DNA of 64,000 nt from Streptomyces sp. NRRL F-525 (GCF_000716605.1 NZ_JNXE01000026.1:86087-150086); one strand, 5' to 3'. Counted from the first letter of the stretch, positions 44,779 to 53,650 are shown. The notes: generated from the letters alone by a model not told the origin. Numbers and translations: made by a program.

Positions 44779-45158
44779 GCCTGGTCGGGCGGGTCCTTCG
44801 TGCCGGGGCTACGGGACCGATTGACGCCGCTGCATGCCAGGAGTTCGGTCCAGGTGGCGTCGAAGTACACGTTGAAGAACCAGGACCGGTCCGGCGTGTC
44901 GATGGTCGCGGTGCGCAGTTGCTCGCCGCGGTGTCGGGCGAGGATCTCGACGGTCTCGTCGAGAGCGAGGGTCGGCTGGCCGCGCTTCGACGATGTTCCC
45001 AGCCTCCTCCACGCGATGCCGGCGACCATCCACTGGGCCACTTCCCTGTCCAGGACCACTACCTCGCCGCCGGCGGCGATGGCGTCACGTGCCGCCTCGC
45101 AGGCGCTCGTCTGGTCGGCGAGCATCGCGGCGATGTCGGCGGGACTTGGCTGCTCCAT
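44766..45158 (-). CDS. Hypothetical protein, 130 aa
   Basis: MEQPSPADIAAMLADQTSACEAARDAIAAGG... from ATG 45158 with no strong ribosome binding site. Soluble alpha/beta protein; EVVVLDREVAQWMVAGIAWRRLG and RSWFFNVYFDATWTELLA look well structured. No known family recognised. First gene of the accessory-looking stretch. Confidence 0.65.
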   Translation of the reverse strand: MEQPSPADIAAMLADQTSACEAARDAIAAGGEVVVLDREVAQWMVAGIAWRRLGTSSKRGQPTLALDETVEILARHRGEQLRTATIDTPDRSWFFNVYFDATWTELLACSGVNRSRSPGTKDPPDQAQPR

Positions 45159-45235
45159 GCGGTGACTTTAGGGACTGGGTGCGGGGGGTGCCACGGGGTT
45201 CGGATGCTGTGGGCAGCCCGCACGACGAGGTGTGT

Positions 45236-45286
45236 CCCACCCCGTCGGTCAAGAGGCGAACCTCTCAACCGACCGTGACGGGTGGG
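45236..45286. repeat. Imperfect inverted-repeat element next to transposase remnant
   Basis: Arms CCCACCCCGTCGGTCAAGAGG (45236-45256) and CCTCT...GACGGGTGGG (45261-45286) fold around CGAA. One arm recurs with two mismatches over about 27 nt at 63957-63983 at the right edge of the window. Confidence 0.55.
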
Positions 45287-45384
45287 CAGATGAGCCAGGG
45301 CACCTGTTTCTCCGAGCACCGTTTCAGCCTGGATGTCAGCGGTCATCACGCGCGGATCAACTCGGCCCTCGATCCTGAACGGCG

Positions 45385-45519
45385 CTACCAGAGGATGCCG
45401 TTCAGCACCGTGCGGTGGTCGTTGAACCGGTGGTTCGGGGGCTCCCACGCCTTGATGACCGGCTCGACCAACGCGTACGTCTCCTCGGTCAACTCGTCTG
45501 GCACCAAACGGTCGTTGTC
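45385..45519 (-). pseudogene. IS5-type transposase N-terminal remnant
   Basis: Minus-strand reading RLVPDELTEETYALVEPVIKAW...HRTVLNGILW then stop resembles the N-terminal segment (DUF4096) of IS5-family transposases, where NGIL is followed by a G-x-PWRDLP motif. Here a TAG cuts it at 45385-45387 and no DDE domain follows, so it is a decayed fragment of about 45 codons. Confidence 0.55.
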
Positions 45520-45623
45520 CTTGAACCACTGGGCCCGCGGGCATGCCCGGCAGCGGCCTCTCGTACCCGCCCGGGGCGTCCGGCCGTACCCCCAGCGCGA
45601 GGCCCCCGGAGATAGCCGTCCCT

Positions 45624-46009
45624 GGCCGTATGACGTTACCGACGTGTTCCTCGCACTGAAGTCCGTGTTCGATGAGGCCGACATATCCAAGATCATGCCG
45701 AACCTGGAGTTGTACGGGTCACCCGAGATGCAGGCTGCGCACAAGACAGCATTTGAAGCCTGGCGGGACTGGTTTGTGGAGTTCGTCAACTGGCAGAAGT
45801 GGAGCAAGCGCACCGGGCCGGGTCATGAGGAGGAGGAACGCGCCGAGGCCGTACGCGAAACGACCAAGCGGTGGCCGAACGTCGAGAAGCTCGCGGCCAG
45901 AACCGACGAGGCGTACGACGAGTTGGTCAGGGTGATGCGCGCTAAAGCGGTCTTCGAGCCGGTGGTCAATCGCGTCACCCGAGGGCCCAACCGGGAACTT
46001 CCCCGGTAG
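45624..46009 (+). pseudogene. C-terminal fragment of a hypothetical gene
   Basis: Plus-strand frame beginning around PWPYDVTDVFLALKSVFDEADISKIM and ending NRELPR at 46009 has normal protein character (helical, MQAAHKTAFEAWRDWFVEFVNWQKW). Upstream in the same frame the sequence becomes Arg/Pro-rich noise over the transposase remnant. Probably a gene that lost its 5' end; an ATG at 45694 could still start a short protein. Family not recognised. Confidence 0.5.
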
Positions 46010-46010
46010 G

Positions 46011-46862
46011 TCAACGAGGGTTCAAGGTACGGCGGGCCGCGTTGACGACGTTGTGAGCGTCGGCTCCGTACACGGCCGACTCGCGGAGCGTGCGCCAGAC
46101 CTTCGAGTACAAGGCGATGTTGTCGGCGTCGTCCAGCCACAGTTCGGCGTGCCAGTCCTCGGCGACCACCAGACGGTCATCAAGGACCCAGAATCCATTG
46201 GCAGGCACGATCTTGACGGACGCCGTGAACGGGATGATCCCCAGCTCCACCGTGTCCATGCCGAGCATGCCTGTAAGGCGGTCGAGTTGGGCAACCAGCA
46301 CGGAGGGCGGGCAGATCAGCGATCGCAAGGCGGCTTCCCACATCAGCACGTGCAGCCTGCGCCCGGGCCGGTACAGCCACTCCTGCCGCTGTGCTCGGGA
46401 ACGCACGGCAGCCTCAATGTCGTTGGCTCCGCCCAGCAGTTCGGAATACCGCTGGACGACATGGCGCGCGTACTCGGGAGTCTGCAACAGGCCCGGGATC
46501 ACCGACTCCTCCCAGATCCACATTTCCGAGGTGCGGTCGATCTCGGCGCTCAGCCCCTCGTGCAGCGGCTTGAAGCCGTTCGCCAGCGCGCGACGCCATG
46601 ACCTGATGTGGGACTCGAACCCCGCCAGCCGGGCGGCGAGTTCGGGATACGCGCCCGGCTGCTCGGTCGCGTCGGCCCACGCCCTCAGGTCCTCGGGGGT
46701 GGCCGTCTGCCTGCCGTTCTCCAGCTTGCTGACCTTGGAGCCTGGCCAGCCGAGACGTTGGGCAAGCTGCTGACCGGTGAGCCGACCACCAGGGCATGTG
46801 AACCGCAGTTCGCGCAGCCGTGTCCCCAGGGCCGCCCGTGCCTGTTGATAGTCAGTGCTCAC
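46011..46862 (-). CDS. XRE-family DNA-binding protein with DUF5753
   Basis: 283 aa from ATG 46862. HTH at about 27-55 (LTGQQLAQRLGWPGSKVSKLENGRQTATPEDL), then the DUF5753 domain (MWIWEESVIPGLLQTPEYARHVV... through VWRTLRESAVYGADAHNVVNAARRTL). This is the WhiJ-like type, numerous in Streptomyces and usually paired with a small partner gene. The partner here is the DUF6879 gene 12 nt upstream. Confidence 0.9.
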   Translation of the reverse strand: MSTDYQQARAALGTRLRELRFTCPGGRLTGQQLAQRLGWPGSKVSKLENGRQTATPEDLRAWADATEQPGAYPELAARLAGFESHIRSWRRALANGFKPLHEGLSAEIDRTSEMWIWEESVIPGLLQTPEYARHVVQRYSELLGGANDIEAAVRSRAQRQEWLYRPGRRLHVLMWEAALRSLICPPSVLVAQLDRLTGMLGMDTVELGIIPFTASVKIVPANGFWVLDDRLVVAEDWHAELWLDDADNIALYSKVWRTLRESAVYGADAHNVVNAARRTLNPR

Positions 46863-46874
46863 CGATCACGCGCG

Positions 46875-47621
46875 CTATTCGGTCGGGGCCACCTGCGCGG
46901 CGAACTGGTCGAACGGCACGGCGTTGTGCATCGCGGCGTCACGCACGATGGCGTACTGCACGACCTCGGCCGGTTCGGTGATCAGCTCGATGTTCAGCAG
47001 GTTGTCGGCGTCGTCGAAGTGCAGCAGGGCGACCAGGCGCGAGTCGAAGATCCAGAAGTCTTCGGCGGGCAGGCCGGCCGCGTCCTCGCGCCACAAGTAC
47101 CGGATGTCCTCGCCGACAGCCGCGTTGTGCCTGGCGTAGTCCAGCAGGAACAGTTGCTCGGTGGTCGGCGGATTGTCGGCGACGCGCACACGGCCGACCG
47201 TCTTGCCAGCCTCGGTCTGGGCCTTGATGTTGACGAACCAGGGCTCGTCGGGGTCGCAGGGCGAGGAGCCGGTGGCCAAGAACGCCTGGAAGTCGGGGTC
47301 CTGTCGGTCCGACGCGTAGCCGCGTCGGGACTCCAGCCGCCAGGCGGTGTGCTTGAAGGTCTCGAAGAGACGCCGGAAGGTGGCCCGGTCGACAATCTCC
47401 GGCACCCGCTCCATCTCCTTCGGACCCCAGTTCACGAGGAGTTCGCGCGGCACGACCACCGCTGCGTCGTCCGGCCCGAAGCGCTGGAGCTGTGCGAGGT
47501 CTCCGGGGTCGGTCACGGGCGTGCCTTGAACGATGATCTCGCCGGTTCCCTCGTCCGTGTGCAGGGCGGGGCAACCGTCGACCTTGCTGTCTGTGCCGGT
47601 GAAGCGCAACTGACGAGCCAT
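46875..47621 (-). CDS. DUF6879-family protein
   Basis: 248 aa from ATG 47621, after GGAAGGGAG. The second half fits DUF6879: FRRLFETFKHTAWRLESRRGYASDRQDPDFQAFLATG, then EDIRYLWREDAAGLPAEDFWIFDSRLVALLHFDD. The N-terminal 80 residues are variable. Such genes sit next to XRE-DUF5753 regulators in streptomycetes. Function unknown; it may be the regulator's protein partner. Confidence 0.85.
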   Translation of the reverse strand: MARQLRFTGTDSKVDGCPALHTDEGTGEIIVQGTPVTDPGDLAQLQRFGPDDAAVVVPRELLVNWGPKEMERVPEIVDRATFRRLFETFKHTAWRLESRRGYASDRQDPDFQAFLATGSSPCDPDEPWFVNIKAQTEAGKTVGRVRVADNPPTTEQLFLLDYARHNAAVGEDIRYLWREDAAGLPAEDFWIFDSRLVALLHFDDADNLLNIELITEPAEVVQYAIVRDAAMHNAVPFDQFAAQVAPTE

Positions 47622-47793
47622 GGACGCTCTCCCTTCCAAGAGGTTGATCCAGTCAGCATGACCGGGGGCTCCGCTCGGTTCTACGGGGTCAGGCAGGACT
47701 CCGGAGAAAACACCAGCAATCTCGACAGGACATCCAGCAAACACGAGAAAACAGCGTATCGCCAGCCAACCCCCCACTTCTAGCGTCCGGTTC
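47622..47793. promoter_or_regulatory. Divergent promoter region between DUF6879 gene and mini-genes
   Basis: 172-nt A-richer gap. GAGAAAACA occurs at 47704-47712 and 47745-47753, and CCAGCAA at 47713-47719 and 47734-47740, a repeated pattern suited to binding by the adjacent XRE protein. TAGCGT (47781-47786) is 7 nt before the next ATG, consistent with a leaderless start. Confidence 0.5.
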
Positions 47794-48003
47794 ATGGCAA
47801 CGAAGGAACGGAACAACGTCGATCCCCACGCGGCGCTGAAGACCCTCAGAGCTGCGCTGACGGATGCCGGGATCGTCCTGCCCTCCCTGCGGGTTGACCT
47901 CGCGTCACCGCAACTGCGGCTCATCGAGCTTGGGCGGGTGCGCTCCGACGTGGCCGCTCGGCTGGCCGAGGCGATCCGGCAAGGGGTGGCACGCGATGAC
48001 TGA
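47794..48003 (+). CDS. Mini-gene 1, 69-aa hypothetical protein
   Basis: MATKERNNVDPHAALKTLRAALTDAGIVLPSLRVDL... from ATG 47794, which lies 7 nt after a TAGCGT box without a ribosome binding site. Amphipathic helix then LASPQLRLIELGRVRSDVAARLAEAIRQG. No known domain. Overlaps the next gene by 8 nt. Confidence 0.75.
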   Translation: MATKERNNVDPHAALKTLRAALTDAGIVLPSLRVDLASPQLRLIELGRVRSDVAARLAEAIRQGVARDD

Positions 48004-48229
48004 CGCGGGACAGCCGGAGGGCACGTTGGTGGTCGACACCGAGAGGAACAAGCTCGGCTATGTCATGGGCCACGCGGGGCCCTACGTGCAGCTTCGGCCG
48101 GTGACCGGCGGGCGCGAGTGGGACGCCGAACCTGCTCGCGTCCGCCGGGCGACGGAGGCGGAACGGCAACAGGCCGTGCGTGAGCGAACGCGGGCTCTGA
48201 ACTCGGCGAGCAGCGGCGGGATCCTCTGA
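47996..48229 (+). CDS. Mini-gene 2, 77-aa hypothetical protein
   Basis: MTDAGQPEGTLVVDTERNKLGYVMGHAGPYVQLRPVTGGREWDAEPARVRRAT... from ATG 47996, overlapping mini-gene 1. Compact beta-rich start resembling a small SH3-like barrel, then a charged helix. Overlaps mini-gene 3 by one base, so translation is coupled. Confidence 0.75.
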   Translation: MTDAGQPEGTLVVDTERNKLGYVMGHAGPYVQLRPVTGGREWDAEPARVRRATEAERQQAVRERTRALNSASSGGIL

Positions 48230-48414
48230 TGACCGCCCCGGACACCTCGACCATGTCCGCTGAGTGCGCCGTCGCCCAACAGCCGGGCTACAGGGACCTA
48301 CACCAGGAGTGCCGACAGACCAAGGACGTGCCCTTGCCTGGGGGCGGCGGGATCTTGCTGATGCCCCGCTGCACCTGCCCCCACCACCACTACAACCCCC
48401 CGGCCGGGGCATAG
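48229..48414 (+). CDS. Mini-gene 3, 61-aa Cys/His-rich hypothetical protein
   Basis: ATG 48229 shares a base with the previous stop. Four Cys (positions 13, 29, 48 and 50) and a HHH run near the C-terminus (CTCPHHHYNPP) suggest a small zinc-binding module. No known domain. Confidence 0.65.
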   Translation: MTAPDTSTMSAECAVAQQPGYRDLHQECRQTKDVPLPGGGGILLMPRCTCPHHHYNPPAGA

Positions 48415-48577
48415 GCCGTCGTGGGGTCTCCGTCGCTCTCCCTGGACACGGAGACGCCCCGGCGGGGCGTCTCCGTGCGCTCCCGTGGCCATCCGTGGGC
48501 TCAGGCGGCGATGGCCACCCGGAATCGGATCGGAGCCGGAGCCGCACCCCCGGAAAGAGGTGTGGGTGAACGAACGG

Positions 48578-49792
48578 TCAGTGGTGCAGTGCTTCGGCCT
48601 CGTGAGGTACGTGGGTTGCGACCACACGCTCGCGCCCCGGTACCCCCCGCCGCCGGTCCACCGTCGCCGCCGCACCCGCGACTCCCAACCCCAGCACAGC
48701 CAACACCGCGCCGGCCACCGCAGGCGACGTAGCGCCGAAGCCCGCCGCCAAGGCAAGGCCGCCGATCCAAGCGCCGCCCGCGTTGGCCAAGTTGAAGGCC
48801 GCTTGGTTTGCCGAAGAGGCCAACGACGGGCCCGCCGACGCCTTCTCCATGACCATCAGTTGGAGCGGGGAGCCCGTGACGAATGCCGCTACGCCCAGCA
48901 GGATCACCGCCAGTGCTGCCGTCCACTCCGTTGTCATGAGGAGGGGGAACAGGGCCAGGACCGCCGCCAAGGACGTCAGGCCGCCGAAGAGCGTGCCCCG
49001 CAGGGAGTGGTCCGCGAGGCGGCCGCCGACCAGGTTGCCGGCCGTGGCGCCTACGCCGAACAACGCCAGCAACAGCGTCACGCTGCCCTCCGCGAAGCCT
49101 GCCGCGTCCGTCAGCATCGGGGTGATGTAGCTGTAGGCCGAGAACAGGGCGCCGAAGCCCGCCACCGTCGTGCCGAGCGCCAGCCAGACCGGGACGGAGC
49201 GGAGGGCCGCCAGTTCGCGGCGCAGGCCCACCGCCGGAGCGTGTGCGTGGTCGTGCGGGATCAGGAACGCCAGGGACGCTATCGCCGCCACGCCGATCAC
49301 GCTCACGCCGAGGAACGTGGCCCGCCAGCCCAGGTGTTGGCCCATCAGCGTGGCCGCCGGTACGCCCACGACGTTGGCGACCGTGAGGCCCAGGAACATC
49401 AGGGACACCGAGCGGGCCTTGCGTTCCGGCGCCACCATCGTCGTAGCGACCACCGCTCCTACGCCGAAGAAGGCGCCGTGCGGCAGGCCGCTCAGGAAGC
49501 GGGCCGCGAGGAGGTAGTCGTAGTTCGCGGCGAAGGCGGAGAGGACGTTGCCCGCCACGAACAGTGCCATCAGGCCGATCAGGACCGTGCGGCGGGACAG
49601 GCGGGCCGTCACCGCCGCCAGGAGCGGGGCGCCGATCACCACGCCCAGCGCGTACGCCGAGACCAGGTGGCCCGCCGTGGGGATGGAGACGTGCAGGTCG
49701 TCCGCGACCTCGGGCAGGAGGCCCATGATCACGAATTCGGTGGTGCCGATACCGAAAGCGCCGACGGCCAGAGCGAGCAGGGCCAGGGGCAT
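48578..49792 (-). CDS. MFS transporter, AraJ/CmlA-like DHA1 family
   Basis: 404 aa from ATG 49792, 12 TM. ALAVGAFGIGTTEFVIMGLLPEVADDLHVS at the N-terminus is typical of drug or sugar efflux MFS proteins of this group; ARLSRRTVLIGLMAL is loop 2-3. Probably a proton-driven exporter; substrate unknown. Confidence 0.9.
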   Translation of the reverse strand: MPLALLALAVGAFGIGTTEFVIMGLLPEVADDLHVSIPTAGHLVSAYALGVVIGAPLLAAVTARLSRRTVLIGLMALFVAGNVLSAFAANYDYLLAARFLSGLPHGAFFGVGAVVATTMVAPERKARSVSLMFLGLTVANVVGVPAATLMGQHLGWRATFLGVSVIGVAAIASLAFLIPHDHAHAPAVGLRRELAALRSVPVWLALGTTVAGFGALFSAYSYITPMLTDAAGFAEGSVTLLLALFGVGATAGNLVGGRLADHSLRGTLFGGLTSLAAVLALFPLLMTTEWTAALAVILLGVAAFVTGSPLQLMVMEKASAGPSLASSANQAAFNLANAGGAWIGGLALAAGFGATSPAVAGAVLAVLGLGVAGAAATVDRRRGVPGRERVVATHVPHEAEALHH

Positions 49793-49890
49793 GGAAGAGC
49801 CTGTGCCTTTCTAGGGAGAGCGGAGTTCCGTACTGCCGAGCTTAAGTTCAGTTACGGAACAAAGACTCCCAGGCCCGCTATTCCACGAGG

Positions 49891-50943
49891 TTAAGAGCTC
49901 GTGTCGAGGTTCACACGGGCCGCGATCGGGAGATGGTCGCTGCCCGTCTTCGGGAGGGTCCAGGACGTGACCGGTTCGACTCCCTGGACCATGATCTGGT
50001 CGATCCGCGCCATCGGGAACGACGCCGGCCAGCTGAACCCGAAGCCGCTGCCCGCCGCGCCCTGCGTGGAGCGCATCTGGGAGGTGACGGCGTTCAGCGA
50101 GCGGTCGTTCATCGTGCCGTTCAGGTCGCCGAGGAGGATCTTCCGCTTGAGCGGCTCGGCGGCGATGGCCTCACCCAGCGCGTCGGCGCTCGTGTCGCGC
50201 TGCCGGGCCGTGAAGCCCGCCTCGAGTTTCACCCGCACCGACGGGAGGTGGGCGACGTAGACCGCGATCTGTCCCTCGGGGGTCGCGACGGTGGCGCGCA
50301 TCGCGCGCGTCCAGCCCAGCTTTATGTCCACGGCCTTGATGCCGGTCATCGGGTACTTGCTCCACAGGCCGACCGTGCCCTGGACCGAGTGGTACTTGTA
50401 CGTCGGCGCGAGTGCCTTCGCGTACGTCGGGACCGCCGAGGCCGTCAGCTCCTCCAGGGCGACGATGTCCGCGCCGGACGCGGCGACGTCACGGGCCGTA
50501 CCGGCCGGGTCGGGGTTCTCCGCGTTGACGTTGTGCGTGGCCACCGTCAGGTCGCCGCCGGTGCCGGTCTTGTCGCTGAGCAGCAGCCCGCCGAAGAGGT
50601 TCAGCCACACGACCGTCGGAAGGACGACGGCGATGAGCGCGGTCGCCGACCTCCGGACCAGGCCGAGGACCAGGAGGACCGGGATCGCGAGCCCGAACCA
50701 CGGCAGGAACGTCTCCGTGAGGCTGCCGAGGTTGCCGATCCGGTTCGGGATGTGCGAGTGCAGCAGCATGACGAGGGACAGGAGGATCGCGAGCGCGGCG
50801 AGGATCAGGCCCCGGCGCCAGATCCTGGGATCGTCGCGCCAGCCGCCGGTCAGTCTGTCCCACAGGCGCCGAAGTCGGTTTCCGCGCGGCTCGTCCCCCG
50901 AGCCGCCGTCGTCCGTCTCCGCCACATACGCCTGCTGTGCCAT
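49891..50943 (-). CDS. Membrane-anchored endonuclease/exonuclease/phosphatase-family protein
   Basis: 350 aa from ATG 50943. Charged N-terminus, three TM segments (about 45-125), then an extracytoplasmic EEP domain: VATHNVNAENPDP, DIVALEEL (metal-binding Glu), ILLGDLNGTMNDRSL and GSDHLPIAARV. The family cleaves phosphodiesters (nucleic acid, phospholipid or inositol phosphate); the substrate here is unknown. Confidence 0.88.
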   Translation of the reverse strand: MAQQAYVAETDDGGSGDEPRGNRLRRLWDRLTGGWRDDPRIWRRGLILAALAILLSLVMLLHSHIPNRIGNLGSLTETFLPWFGLAIPVLLVLGLVRRSATALIAVVLPTVVWLNLFGGLLLSDKTGTGGDLTVATHNVNAENPDPAGTARDVAASGADIVALEELTASAVPTYAKALAPTYKYHSVQGTVGLWSKYPMTGIKAVDIKLGWTRAMRATVATPEGQIAVYVAHLPSVRVKLEAGFTARQRDTSADALGEAIAAEPLKRKILLGDLNGTMNDRSLNAVTSQMRSTQGAAGSGFGFSWPASFPMARIDQIMVQGVEPVTSWTLPKTGSDHLPIAARVNLDTSS

Positions 50944-51139
50944 TCCGTCGCCTCACTACCTGCCGTGCACACCATCGTCCCCGCGCCTACGACCCTAGGG
51001 GATGATCGGTTCCGATCCGCCGTCCCATGACGGCCGTACGGGCACGAGGACGAACAAGTCGGCGTCCGGAGTTCCGAACACGCGCGGCCGCGGCGCCTTC
51101 TGTGACGGAACGCGCACATTCGGGCGCGCCGCCCATCGC

Positions 51140-51802
51140 CTACGAACTGACGGGCCGTAGGGCCACCAGCACCGTGTCCACGAGGAGTTCCGACAGGCCC
51201 TCGGGGAGGTCCGCGTCGAAGCGCATGACGGTGCGCAGGAGCATCGGGCCGACGAGCATGTCGTTCATCAGCTCGGGGTCGAGGTCGGTGCGGAGTTCGC
51301 CGTTCTCCTGGGCCCGGCGCAGGAGGTCGACCTGCTTGCGGCGGCGGGGTTCCACGACGGTCGCGTGGTAGGCGGCCCACACCTTCGGGGTGCTCTTCAT
51401 CTGCGCGTACACGTTGTGCAGGAGCGCCGAGGACCGGGTCATCAGGCCGCGCTGGCGCAGCTGTTCCATCATCGCGACCAGGTCGTCGCGCAGGGAGGTG
51501 CCGGGCAGTTCGGGGTCGTGCGGCTCGGCCTCGCGGACGACGTCGACGAACAGCTCCTCCTTGCCCGGCCAGCGGCGGTAGATGGTGGCCTTGCCGACTC
51601 CGGCGGTACGGGCGATGCGCTCGATGGAGAGTTCGGCCAGCGGCACGCCCTCCTCCAGGAGCTTCATCACGCCCTCCGTGATGGCCCGTTCGACGGCCTC
51701 GCTGCGCGGACGTCCCCTGGTGGGCGCGCACGCCCGGGTCCCGCTGTCGGCGCCCTTGTCGGTACCGGTGCCGGTGGCGGTGCCGTTGTCGGCAAGGCTC
51801 AC
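51140..51802 (-). CDS. TetR-family regulator
   Basis: 220 aa from ATG 51802. HTH LSIERIARTAGVGKATIYRRWPGKEELFVD near 58-88 after a Thr/Gly-rich leader; a later start is possible. Lies 55 nt downstream of the QacA-type exporter on the same strand. A perfect palindrome upstream of the exporter is its probable operator. Confidence 0.92.
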   Translation of the reverse strand: MSLADNGTATGTGTDKGADSGTRACAPTRGRPRSEAVERAITEGVMKLLEEGVPLAELSIERIARTAGVGKATIYRRWPGKEELFVDVVREAEPHDPELPGTSLRDDLVAMMEQLRQRGLMTRSSALLHNVYAQMKSTPKVWAAYHATVVEPRRRKQVDLLRRAQENGELRTDLDPELMNDMLVGPMLLRTVMRFDADLPEGLSELLVDTVLVALRPVSS

Positions 51803-51857
51803 TTCACTCCGTCCCTTCCGCTGATCCCCCGTTCCCGTCCTTGGGTGATTGTCGTCG

Positions 51858-53447
51858 CTATTCCCCCACGACGACCAACTCCGGCTCCTCCTTGCCCTCC
51901 TGAGGGACCGGAGGCCTGCCGGGCAGGAAGAGGAACGCCACTACGGCGCCGATGACCGCGACGCCCGCGCCGCACAGGGCGGTCACGTGCATGGCGTGCA
52001 GGAAGGCGTCGTTGGCCGGGGTGACCAGGGCCCTGCCCTGCGGGCCGAGCTTCGCGGCGACACCGAGGGTGGCCTCGATGGACTCGCCGGCGGTGTCGCG
52101 GAGGGCGGCCGGGACCGAGCCGAGCTTGCCCTCGATGCCGTTGCGGTACGCCGTGGACAGCACCGAGCCGAGGACGGCGATGCCGAGGGCGCCGCCGACC
52201 TGGCGGAAGGTGTTGCTCAGCGCGGACGCGGAGCCAGCCTTCTCGCGCGGCAGGGCCTGCATGATGACGACGCTGGTCGGGGTCATGACGTGGGCCATGC
52301 CGGCGCCCATGAGGAAGAAGATGACCTCCAGGATCCAGATCGGCGTGTCCGCCTTGAGGGTCGCGAAGGCGGCGAGCATCCCGGCGAGCACCAGCAGGCC
52401 GACGCCGGTCGTGATCCTGTTGCCGAACCGGTTGACGACCAGCCGGGCGCGCGGCGCGAAGATCATCTGCGCGGCGGCCAGCGGCAGCATCAGCAGGCCG
52501 GTCTGCAGCGGCGAGTAGCCGCGCACGCTCTGGGTGTAGAAGACCGAGAAGAAGGTCACGCCCATCAGCGCGAAGAAGACCAGCGCGATGGCGGCGATCG
52601 CGGCCGAGAACACCTTGTTCTTGAAGTACGTGACGTCGATCGACGGGTGGTCGCTGCGCTTCTCGAACCAGACGAACCCGGCGAGCACGACGACACCGGC
52701 GATGATCGTCGCCAGCACCTTGGGCGCCGTGAAGTCGGCCAGCTCGCCGCCCTCGATGATGCCGTAGACCAGCAGGACGAGGCCTACGACGGACAGGACG
52801 ACGCCGACCGGGTCGAGGCGGCCGGGCTTGGGGTCGCGGGAGTCGGGGACCAGCCAGATCATCAGGGCGAGGGCGATCAGCACGATGGGCACGTTGATCA
52901 GGAAGACCGAGCCCCACCAGAAGTGGTCGAGGAGCACGCCGCCGGTGATCGGGCCGATGGCGATGGCGAGGCCGACGCCGCCGGCCCAGATGCCGATGGC
53001 CTTGGGCTGCTCGTCGCGCTCGAAGACGTTCATGAGGACGGCGAGGGTGGCGGGCATCACGAAGGCGGCGCCGAGGGCCATCAGGGCGCGGTAGCCGATG
53101 AGTTGGCCTGGCGAGCCGGACTCGGCGGCGAGCGCGGAGCCGATGCCGAACACGACGAGCCCGCCGAGCAGGACCTTCTTGCGGCCGATCCGGTCACCGA
53201 GGAGGCCCGCGGTGAACAGCAGGCCGGCGAAGACGAGGGTGTAGGCGTTGATCGCCCACTCCAGCTCGCTCTGTGTCGCGCCCAGGCCGGTCGGGGCCGG
53301 GGTGGAGATGGTCTTGATGGCGACGTTGAGGATCGAGTTGTCGAGCACCACGATGAGCAGGCTCAGCATCAGCACGCCGAGGATGGCCCAGCGGCGGCGG
53401 TGCACCGCTTCGGGTATCCGGGTGCCGGGGACGGGTGGAGTGGTCAT
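51858..53447 (-). CDS. DHA2-family multidrug exporter (EmrB/QacA type, 14 TM)
   Basis: 529 aa from ATG 53447. [21 protein letters not shown] in TM1, [14 protein letters not shown] in loop 2-3 and [24 protein letters not shown] in TM5 are hallmark sequences of the 14-TM group. Proton-driven export of hydrophobic or cationic compounds. Co-transcribed with the TetR gene downstream. Confidence 0.94.
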   Translation of the reverse strand: MTTPPVPGTRIPEAVHRRRWAILGVLMLSLLIVVLDNSILNVAIKTISTPAPTGLGATQSELEWAINAYTLVFAGLLFTAGLLGDRIGRKKVLLGGLVVFGIGSALAAESGSPGQLIGYRALMALGAAFVMPATLAVLMNVFERDEQPKAIGIWAGGVGLAIAIGPITGGVLLDHFWWGSVFLINVPIVLIALALMIWLVPDSRDPKPGRLDPVGVVLSVVGLVLLVYGIIEGGELADFTAPKVLATIIAGVVVLAGFVWFEKRSDHPSIDVTYFKNKVFSAAIAAIALVFFALMGVTFFSVFYTQSVRGYSPLQTGLLMLPLAAAQMIFAPRARLVVNRFGNRITTGVGLLVLAGMLAAFATLKADTPIWILEVIFFLMGAGMAHVMTPTSVVIMQALPREKAGSASALSNTFRQVGGALGIAVLGSVLSTAYRNGIEGKLGSVPAALRDTAGESIEATLGVAAKLGPQGRALVTPANDAFLHAMHVTALCGAGVAVIGAVVAFLFLPGRPPVPQEGKEEPELVVVGE

Positions 53448-53477
53448 GCGGTCCAGACTAGGGAGCCGCGGGCCAAT

Positions 53478-53504
53478 TACGATACGGGTCCGTGCCGTAT
53501 CGTA
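53478..53504. promoter_or_regulatory. Palindromic TetR operator
   Basis: TACGATACGG (53478-53487) and CCGTATCGTA (53495-53504) form a perfect 10-bp inverted repeat with 7-bp centre, 31-57 nt upstream of the exporter ATG. On the minus strand TTTACG and TATCGT, 16 bp apart, could be promoter hexamers lying inside the palindrome, so bound repressor would block polymerase. Confidence 0.75.
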
Positions 53505-53573
53505 AATATTTTACTCAGGCCTTACGCATGCCCCTTCACGTGATGCGGATGACTGGGGTCCCTCTGGCCCTCT

Positions 53574-53590
53574 GTGGCACGAGGTGCCAC
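53574..53590. promoter_or_regulatory. Small palindrome upstream of panB
   Basis: GTGGCAC-GAG-GTGCCAC is a perfect 7-bp dyad with 3-nt centre, 61 nt before the panB ATG. Operator or hairpin in the leader; regulator unknown. Confidence 0.4.
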
Positions 53591-53650
53591 CATGGAGGGG
53601 ATCCGGGGACGCCGTGAGGGCGCCTCGAGATGACTGAAGGAGCCGTTGCA

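Noticed and set aside
53574..53580. TGGCAC resembling a sigma-54 -24 element
   Set aside because: Streptomyces lacks sigma-54, there is no TTGC partner at proper spacing, and the sequence is part of a palindrome.
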